NCBI GenBank assembly: GCA_963575645.1
Contig: OY754465.1
Coordinates: 3,720,001 to 3,784,000, forward strand
Length of the DNA stretch: 64,000 bases
Direction of reading: 5' to 3'
DNA from: Xanthostigma xanthostigma
Taxonomy: Eukaryota; Arthropoda; Insecta; Raphidioptera; Raphidiidae
This document shows, one piece after another, positions 57,191-64,000 of this stretch. Numbering within the stretch: position 1 is the stretch's first letter; the number at the start of each line of letters is the position of its first letter. The translations under genes and the position numbers were made by a program. The notes under the pieces are model-generated. The model was not told the origin of the DNA, searched no databases, and saw only the letters and a program-made list of their open reading frames with translations.

Positions 57191-57552
57191 ATTGCCGGAT
57201 TTACTGTGTAGGCGTTATAGGCGGCGCCTATAGCCCCCAAATCTTAGGGCCCCACCAAAGTGAAAAATTGAGAAAAAAATGAAAATGAATTAAAAAAAAA
57301 AATGAAAATGAATTAAAAAAAAAAATGAAAATGAATTTTTTTTTTGGATTAGAAAAAAAATTCATATCATACAAACATGAAAGCTAGAAAATTGTTAATT
57401 TTTTGTTCAAAATTCTTCGTCATAATTTCTTTTAAGATCTCATTTTAAAATGCTATTCTTATTTCAATTAATTTTCGTCCCCTTACATAGGCGATAGCCC
57501 CCCCCCCCAGGGTCCCGCCTACGGGCCCCTTTGCTTTTTAATCCGGCTCTGT
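57191..57552. mobile_element. hAT-type MITE with 8-bp target duplication
   Basis: Inverted ends gccggattta / ttaatccggct; duplication gtaccacc at 57183-57190 and 57553-57560. Internal tandem aaaaatgaaaatgaatt units at 57280-57345. Confidence 0.88.
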
Positions 57553-57560
57553 GTACCACC

Positions 57561-58225
57561 GCATCGAATAGCAGTTTTGTTACAATATTATTCATCGATA
57601 TTATTTTTATATGGCGACTCGCAGTTTGGACGAGAGTGATGTTAACATAAAATGAAAACTTTCGAGGACATTCCAAATTAGTTACGTTCCAGAATAAAGA
57701 ACAAATTTATATCTTCACCAAAAACTTGAGGTATCGGAAGTGTTGTTACCGATAAAAATGTGCAGCGTAAATAGTACATAAATTTTATGCGCGAATTTCT
57801 CATCATTTTCCTATTTCCGTTGTCAAACGTGCTTTACGGCTCTTAGAGCGACGCCGACGTCGTAAAAACACATTTGTTCGGTGATTTGCGAAACTACTGG
57901 ACTGACACATCCCCTGCTTTGCATGATCGTGCAATTCGAAGTGTCATGCTGATAGAATATATGATAATTGCGTTTGCGACAAATGGCAAAAGTTTCGTTG
58001 CTTTGCCCCTTCCCTGTGTGTGTGTGTTTGTTGGGAAGGGGGGGAGGTGCAGTTACCTCCGTAATAAAATCGTTCGGTTCTTTCTTTGTCTTTTGACGTA
58101 CGTTTTGTTGAGTTCAGTGACGGAGACACGACAAATATTGCACATACCGCTAAACTAGCGGTATGTGCTCTATTATCGGTTTGTGCGTCAAAGCTGACTT
58201 TCGTTCATATATTATTATATATACA
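57561..58225. other. No gene recognised
   Basis: A short palindrome accgctaaactagcggt at 58146-58162 and a G-rich run at 58034-58048. Confidence 0.4.
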
Positions 58226-58227
58226 AA

Positions 58228-58498
58228 TATTTAATAAAAACTATCCTATAGTGTGAGTTGGACCAAGCAAGACACATTTACAAAATTTCATTAAAATCGG
58301 TTCAATGGTTTTGGACGAATATCGCGACCCGAGATTTTTATATAGGTACTAGCGGTTCCGTCCGGTTTCACCCGGGTGCAAAAGAACGAATGGAGAAGGG
58401 AGGGATATGAGTACGCACATTCATCTGAGTTTACCGAGATGAATGTTGTGCCCAAATTTCATGATGATCGTTACTGTTCTAAAGTTTTTGTCGATAAA
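58228..58498 (+). repeat. End of repeat Y joined to start of repeat X
   Basis: 58228-58347 matches the Y tail; 58349-58498 matches the X head (actagcggttccgtccggtt). Confidence 0.75.
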
Positions 58499-59413
58499 AA
58501 GCAGTATTTATACTTTTTTTAAGTACTAAATTTCTTTTAAATCAATAATTACTGTCATTAATAAAATATAACAAATATTTAATTAAAAACACTGCAGGAA
58601 AATTATATTTATATACCCAGATAGACAAGTATGAGACTCATGGGTATGATGAAAATGAATTATCCAAATTTTACAGAATATTGAACGTATTTTATTTGAC
58701 GAAATTAGTATATGAGAGATTTAGATCAAATTGACATCATCAGAAACGTGTAATGTAAGCACCGAAAATGTAGAAAAGTATTGAATGAATAGTGTATCAA
58801 CAATGTGACAATTTTTTGGGTCATTTAATTAAGACAACATTCATAATTGAATTTGAAGCATTTATGATACATCTGATGATGGAAAAATGCAGCTAATTGT
58901 GAATGCATCCGATGCATAGTTTTTGTAAACATAATGTGACATTCGCATGAACTAAGTTGATTAGATCAACATTGTTGGTTTTGATTGCAGCAACTTTGAT
59001 ACATCTCATGACGACAATATGTAACTAATATTAGATACATAAAATATATTATATTTTGCATCCAATGTGTGACATTCCGTGTATTCATTTAATGTAAACA
59101 ATGGGACAATGGTGTCGACTCCATTCATAATTATAAATTCAATACAAAAATATACCACTACTATTTTCTCTTACTCTTATCTTATTTTGACCAATTAAAA
59201 TGCATCCCCTACCAAGAAATAAAATTTTTCTAAGAATTTCGACCAAGAAAATATATTTGAGCGTCAGTTTGCTGTAAGCTTTAACGAGTTTTGCTGTCCA
59301 GAGCTCTATCGTGGTGCGAATTAATATATAATAATTATAATTATGTATGTAAGGACGTTCGTGTGATTACACCAGATGACCAGTGAATTTAAGCGAGACA
59401 TTATAAATTAAAA

Positions 59414-59751
59414 ATGCGGACCAAATTGTCTAAAAAAAGGAAATTTTTGGGGACAAAAATGATGAAAGTATTCATGAGTAAGTATGGCTTCTTATTTGTC
59501 GAAGAAAGATATTATGTTTAATAAGATTTAACAAGTTATTATAGTATTCCACCAGATTTCTTATATTTTATCTTTATTACAGGCGCAGCAAAAAGAACAA
59601 ATTTACATTAGCTGAATTCGCGACTGATATCACGGAAGTATTACACACGTTTAAGCAAATGTCCAAGAATGCAAAAAAGAAGAGAACGTTGATTAATCAA
59701 AGACAAGAAGAAACTTCGTATTTGTTGTCAGATGATGAGGAACATAATTAA
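59414..59751 (+). CDS. Two-exon passenger gene, unknown function
   Basis: Exon 1 59414-59477 starts ATG CGG and ends before GTAAGT; exon 2 59583-59751 starts after tttattacag and ends TAA. Exon 2 reads RSKKNKFTLAEFATDI, TEVLHTFKQMSKNAKKKRTL and ETSYLLSDDEEHN. The ATG frame of exon 1 leaves one base over, but exon 2 needs two; the mismatch disappears if the A7 run at 59432-59438 were A8, so either a one-base slip has broken it or the start is elsewhere. The basic middle and acidic end would suit a small nuclear protein. Not recognised. Confidence 0.5.
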
Positions 59752-59945
59752 ATATAAGTTTTTCAAGCAACGATATGTTAAATACGCAATACACTTTAAT
59801 CATTATATTTTTACTGTAATTGTCTCACTTTGTATTTAATTAAAATAATAAAATCAAACGTCAGCTGAATAAAACTTTTGTATATTTTATTATTTATCTG
59901 TGTGTATTCATCTATGATTATCATATTGTGATCATTTCATGACAA

Positions 59946-60075
59946 CATAAGAAAATTTCAAAATTCCTAAAAATATACTCATTTCCATGAAAAATTTATT
60001 TGAATTATATGCATAATTCAAATAAATTTTTCATGGAAATGAGTATATTTTTAGGAATTTTGAAATTTTCTTATG
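59946..60075. repeat. 130-bp near-perfect palindrome
   Basis: Two 63-bp arms with no mismatch seen and a 4-nt centre at 60009-60012. It begins cataagaaaatttcaaaatt and ends with its reverse complement. It lies inside the TIR element, about 200 bp after the passenger gene stop. Confidence 0.95.
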
Positions 60076-60084
60076 TATGCTCAC

Positions 60085-60330
60085 AATATGAAGCAAATAT
60101 GAGTCAACGATATTCATCACAGAAATAAGCAAATTTGAAGTAATATTTAATCTTTTTAACACCATCATAGAATGTTCGTAATATGAAGCAAATATGAGTC
60201 AACGATATTCATCATTAAAATAAGCAAATTTGATGTAATTTTCAAACAACGTCATAGAATGTACATAATATGAAGCAAATATGAGTCAACGATATTCATC
60301 ATAGGAATAAGTATATTTTGTAGGAATGTT
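60085..60330 (+). repeat. Three ~85-bp tandem subterminal repeats
   Basis: Each holds gaagcaaatatgagtcaacg followed by atattcatca. Confidence 0.9.
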
Positions 60331-60779
60331 GAATCTTTCAAATATTATCATGATCTACTGTTAATATGAAGACAACTTTTAGTTGAAGATTATTAGTATC
60401 CATTTGATTCAATATTTCTACAATATATACTCAACGAATTCTGTCATGATTTTCATTCACTATGAGCTCACACAGGCACTCATAATAGGTCCATGGTGAG
60501 TTCATTTCATGTATCAAAAATGATCTAAATTTGCAGTAAATTTGCTGTAAACCTGTCTATCTGGGTAGTTTGTTATGGGCAGACAGCCTTTAATTTGCTT
60601 TTAGTGATAGATTTTTACTTTTAATTTATTATACCTAATTTTATTGATTTTATAAAAAAACTATTCTGAAGATACACTAATACGTCCGAAAGCGCTCAAC
60701 AATTAAATAATAAAAAATAAATAAAATTTTGGAAAGGATTTCCTCTCATTTTCATCTGAAACTGTCCAAATTTATGGCG

Positions 60780-61115
60780 TATTTGAAAAATTATCTGCGC
60801 CTCTTTCTTCGATGTAATTCCCTGATTTCTCCGATGATAGGATTGCCTGATGTAGGTACTTGCATTCAATCTGAATTAAGTATCTCTGTTTCAAAAACTT
60901 TGTCTGTTTCTATGACGTTAACATGGGTGTAACTAGCTTTGGCCCAGGAGGGGGCAAATTAGAAATTTCTTAAGCCGAGTGTCCCGTGCTTGTTTTGCCC
61001 TCCTGGATACGCCAGTGCTTATATGGCGTAAAAAAAGACAGAAGTATATGTTTGCACCCTAATAATTTGATTACGATTTTATTCCTATGCTCAGTATAGA
61101 ATAAAAATATATGAT
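60780..61115. repeat. Dispersed repeat, inverted copy of 31395-31745
   Basis: Contains tgttttgccctcctggatac and aagacagaagtatatgtttg, the reverse of the copy near 31.5 kb. Confidence 0.75.
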
Positions 61116-61129
61116 AAATATCTCATATA

Positions 61130-61712
61130 TATTAATACGCTAAGGTTAAAGATGTTTGCCTCCCTTTTTAGAAAAAACCTCACAATTTCTCCACATAAAT
61201 TATATATCATTTTACAGATAATTGCTTGCTCTACTGACATCGACAACTAAAAAATGTATTATTGCTTTTGTTTTTGTAAATTAATTAAAATACAGCAACG
61301 CTGAACAACGTCTGTCATCTGACGGCTTTAATTTGAAACAACGTCAACACTTCGATCTGTCATCTGACCTTCATATTGTAATACAACAGACACAATACTG
61401 CATACTGCCATCTGACGGCTTTAATTTTGAAACAGCGAGCAACGCTGAACAACGTCACAGCAATGCTGCATGATACCATCTGACGGCTTAGCTCAACGCT
61501 TTTGCTACTTGCGCCTCTATATGACAATTTTAGTAAAATATTTCTTCGATCTGTCATCTGAGCTTCATATTGTAATACAACAAAAAGAAGAACGTTATAA
61601 GCAGTGTGCAAAATTAGAAACGAATTGAATACCTGCAATCATATTTAAAAAATAATTTTGTAAAGTGATAATTATTATACTTATTTAGTGCGAATAATTC
61701 GCACAGGTCACA
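61130..61712 (-). mobile_element. Repeat family Z, copy 3
   Basis: Near-identical in layout to 38150-38735, with open frame 61360-61638 (minus). Confidence 0.8.
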
Positions 61713-61989
61713 CTAGTAATTAATTAATGCAAATGATGTCAATACCGTGTGATATATTCGACACTATAAGGGAATCAAGTTTCTCGGGAAAAAAGTGCGC
61801 AGGCAAACAAGAATATACTGCTGCTGTATGACACATAACTATACACAAGGAATGCAAAGATAGAGTATTTAATGTCCTATGCAATTAAATGCTATTTATA
61901 TGCAGGCTAGTTGTACATCTTTCTGCACTGGTGCGAGCTATTATCAAAGCGCAAGGAGTGCGTTGGCCAAGTTCTCGCAAAACACTGTG

Positions 61990-62977
61990 TTATAATAATA
62001 ATAATAATAATAATATTTATTTCACTCTGTGTACACCAAAAGTGAAGAGTAAGTCAAAAAATACAATATATTTAAAATACAATATTAAAAAATTCGTCCA
62101 TAGAATAAATGCTATGCTTTAATAAAAGTAGTTTAACTTTTCTTTTAAAAAGAGTAGAATTGTTTATTTTCTTTAAGTCAATTGGCAGATGATTAAAGCA
62201 TTTTATAGACATAATCAAAGGCCCTTTTGCTGAAAGAGCCAGTCTATGCTGTGGTAGCGTTAAATTTTCGTTTCTAAGATTATAGTTACTGACAGTCGGG
62301 AAACTTTATCAATGTTCTTCCTTGCATATACAACCGAATTAAGAATATACATAGCTGTGACAGTTAAAATATTTAGTTTTTTGAAGAGTTCCCTACACGA
62401 GTTACTTTTATTTTTAAAAGTCATTGTTCTTATGATTTTTTTCTGTGCTAAAAATACTTCATAAGTTTTTGTTGCAGTACCCCAACATAAAATTCCATAA
62501 TTTAATATTGAGTACACATGGGCGTAATAGTATGTTAATAGTAGTTCTAAGTTGACAAAGTTCCGTAATTGCCATAACACAAAGCAGCTTTTAGCTAGTT
62601 TATTAGTTATACTGTTGATTTGGCTATGCCAGGACAAGTTGAAATCTAGGTATAGTCCTAGGAACTTCACTTCACTGCTTTGTTTAACGGTTTTATTTCC
62701 TAATCGTAATAAAATACTTTGATTTTTAGGTTCTTTAGCGGAGCACAGCATAAGGTCCGTTTTAGAACTGTTCAATACAAGACCAGACATCTCACAGTAC
62801 TGAGTCATTTTTGAGGCACAGTCATTCACCTTATCACTTAAAGTTTCTATATTTGAACTAGATATAGCTGCTGATGTATCATCGGAAAACTGGATAATGA
62901 AATGGTTTTTTATCCTAGTAGACATGTTGTTCACATATAAAATAAATAGAACAAGTCCCAATACACTACCTTGCTGT
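61990..62977 (-). mobile_element. 5'-truncated LINE with (TTA)n tail
   Basis: The 3' tail is the (taa)n run at 61991-62013. Upstream lies the C-terminal half of a reverse transcriptase. The 5' cut is within the QGSVLG motif. Confidence 0.85.
62260..62975 (-). pseudogene. Reverse transcriptase C-terminal half (Jockey/CR1-like LINE)
   Basis: Reads QGSVLGLVLFILYVNNMS, FSDDT in place of the usual YADDT, KTDLML, VKFLGLYLD, LNYGILCWG and LAQKKIIRTM, the classic order after RT motif 4. About 235 residues are open. The catalytic DD is kept, the first half of the protein is missing. Confidence 0.85.
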
Positions 62978-63515
62978 TTATAATTACACGAACCATTTCG
63001 AGTCCTTTTCGACCCCCCTTCTATCTTCGAAGCTAGTTACACTACAGAACTGATTTTTTTCAGGTTAAATTTACCATAAAGAAACAGACAGTCCTCAGTA
63101 AGTCTACAGCCCTGATGTGGGAATTTAATGTTAATAGATAGAATACTAGATTAGTTCCCGTAGAGTTGTGCAAAAATGCTGAATGAATAAATTTACCTAT
63201 ATTTAATCCCTCCGTGTCTCCGAAATTATTAAGCGCAGCAAAAAAATGTATTAGGCTATTTTATGGGAAATTTAATGTACTTTAATTTTGTATAGAATAA
63301 TGTATGCTCTACGTTTGGTGGTTTCCAAGATATTTGTGAAAAACTGAGAACACATACGGATCAGAATCCTTCCCTGCTTCCTCTTCGGTTTTCTACGGAT
63401 AGTCGAGGTCAGAAGTCGGAAGGAGTACCTTTTTTTTTGCCAGAGCGCTAATCTAAAGATCGCTAAACACGATCCTCAGGGTTCCACAATTTTTTTCCTC
63501 GGAAACCCCTTCAAA
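62978..63515. other. No feature recognised
   Basis: Unique-looking sequence. Confidence 0.35.
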
Positions 63516-63519
63516 TTGG

Positions 63520-64000
63520 CCGCCCTGATTTCCACCCCTTGGAAAAAAAAGCAAGCACTCCGGGAGTGCCGGCAGAAGTGAAAACTTGAATATTAACGTC
63601 TTACGAATTTTCGATCAGGTCACGTCCTGACGCGAGTTTAACATTTTTTACCCATTACAAAAAAAGTGTACAAAAGTTTTCGTTTTACGAATTTTGTCTT
63701 ACGCATTTTCGATCAGGTCTTACGAATTTTCGATCTGACCCGAGTTTAACATTTTTTACCCATTACAAAAAATGTGTACAAAAGTTTTCGTCTTACGAAT
63801 TTTCGATCAGGTCTTACGAATTTTCGATCTGACGCGAGTTTAACATTTTTTACTCATTACAAAAAAAGTGTACAACGCCGCTAAAGAAGTTTTCACTTCA
63901 ATTATAAAGTATCACATTTACAGTAAAAAACAAGAAAGATTTTTTCTAGAGAATTTTCCTTAAAAATTGTTGTGTTCCAAGGGGTGGAAATCAAGGGGGC
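63520..64000. mobile_element. Inverted-repeat element at the right edge with nested, expanded MITE
   Basis: gccgccctgatttccacccc (63520) is mirrored by ggggtggaaatcaagggggc at the very end. Inside, the element found once at 34848-34985 occurs with its core (cttacgaattttcgatcagg) repeated about three times (63597-63850). Confidence 0.8.

Larger units (their letters stand above)
58616..60565. mobile_element. 1.95-kb TIR element with passenger gene, family not recognised
   Basis: Terminal inverted repeats cccagatagaca(a/g)gt directly flanked by TA on both sides (58614-58615, 60566-60567). It contains a small two-exon gene, a 130-bp palindrome and three subterminal tandem units. No transposase. 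TA target duplication fits Tc1/mariner/pogo-like or other TA-targeting superfamilies. Confidence 0.8.

Noticed and set aside
57874-58158. Plus-strand 94-codon frame with a hydrophobic tail
   Set aside because: Overlaps a GT-rich and G-rich low-complexity stretch on both strands; no motif.
60085-60330. CRISPR-like array
   Set aside because: Only three units with similar spacers, inside a eukaryotic transposon; ordinary tandem repeats.

Overview
The window is eukaryotic, AT-rich and very dense in transposable elements, and it is most likely from an insect. The intron-exon structure, a TBC1D9 orthologue, an I-clade-like LINE and many MITE families support this. Hemiptera is my best guess but it rests on general impression only.

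I can reconstruct two host genes, both on the minus strand. The first is the 5' half of a TBC1D9-type Rab-GAP gene at 1-7124. It has eight coding exons whose GT-AG junctions keep one reading frame through 386 codons, and it runs off the left edge. The second is the 3' part of a C2H2 zinc-finger gene at 39909-51294. Four exons join in frame and end in a stop codon; its 5' exons were not found.

Layout. 1-7.1 kb: TBC1D9 gene, with a triple-nested transposon stack in intron 4. 7.1-13.2 kb: MITEs, a THAP-domain remnant and a fossil LTR. 13.3-19.5 kb: two PIF/Harbinger copies, one holding a whole-looking Ty3/Gypsy-type LTR element with apparently identical LTRs. 20.3-27.7 kb: a hAT MITE and a full-length LINE with two open reading frames. 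28-39.8 kb: repeats only. 39.9-51.3 kb: zinc-finger gene, its introns packed with satellite-like arrays, a tRNA-derived SINE and a Ginger/KRBA2-like fragment. 51.3-64 kb: repeats, including a 1.95 kb terminal-inverted-repeat element (58616-60565) that carries a small two-exon gene and a 130-bp near-perfect palindrome.

I see no operon, CRISPR, rRNA or intact tRNA. No host pathway links the two genes. The main biology here is the layered insertion history, which can be dated relatively because several insertions retain target-site duplications and, in one case, an empty-site copy lies next door.
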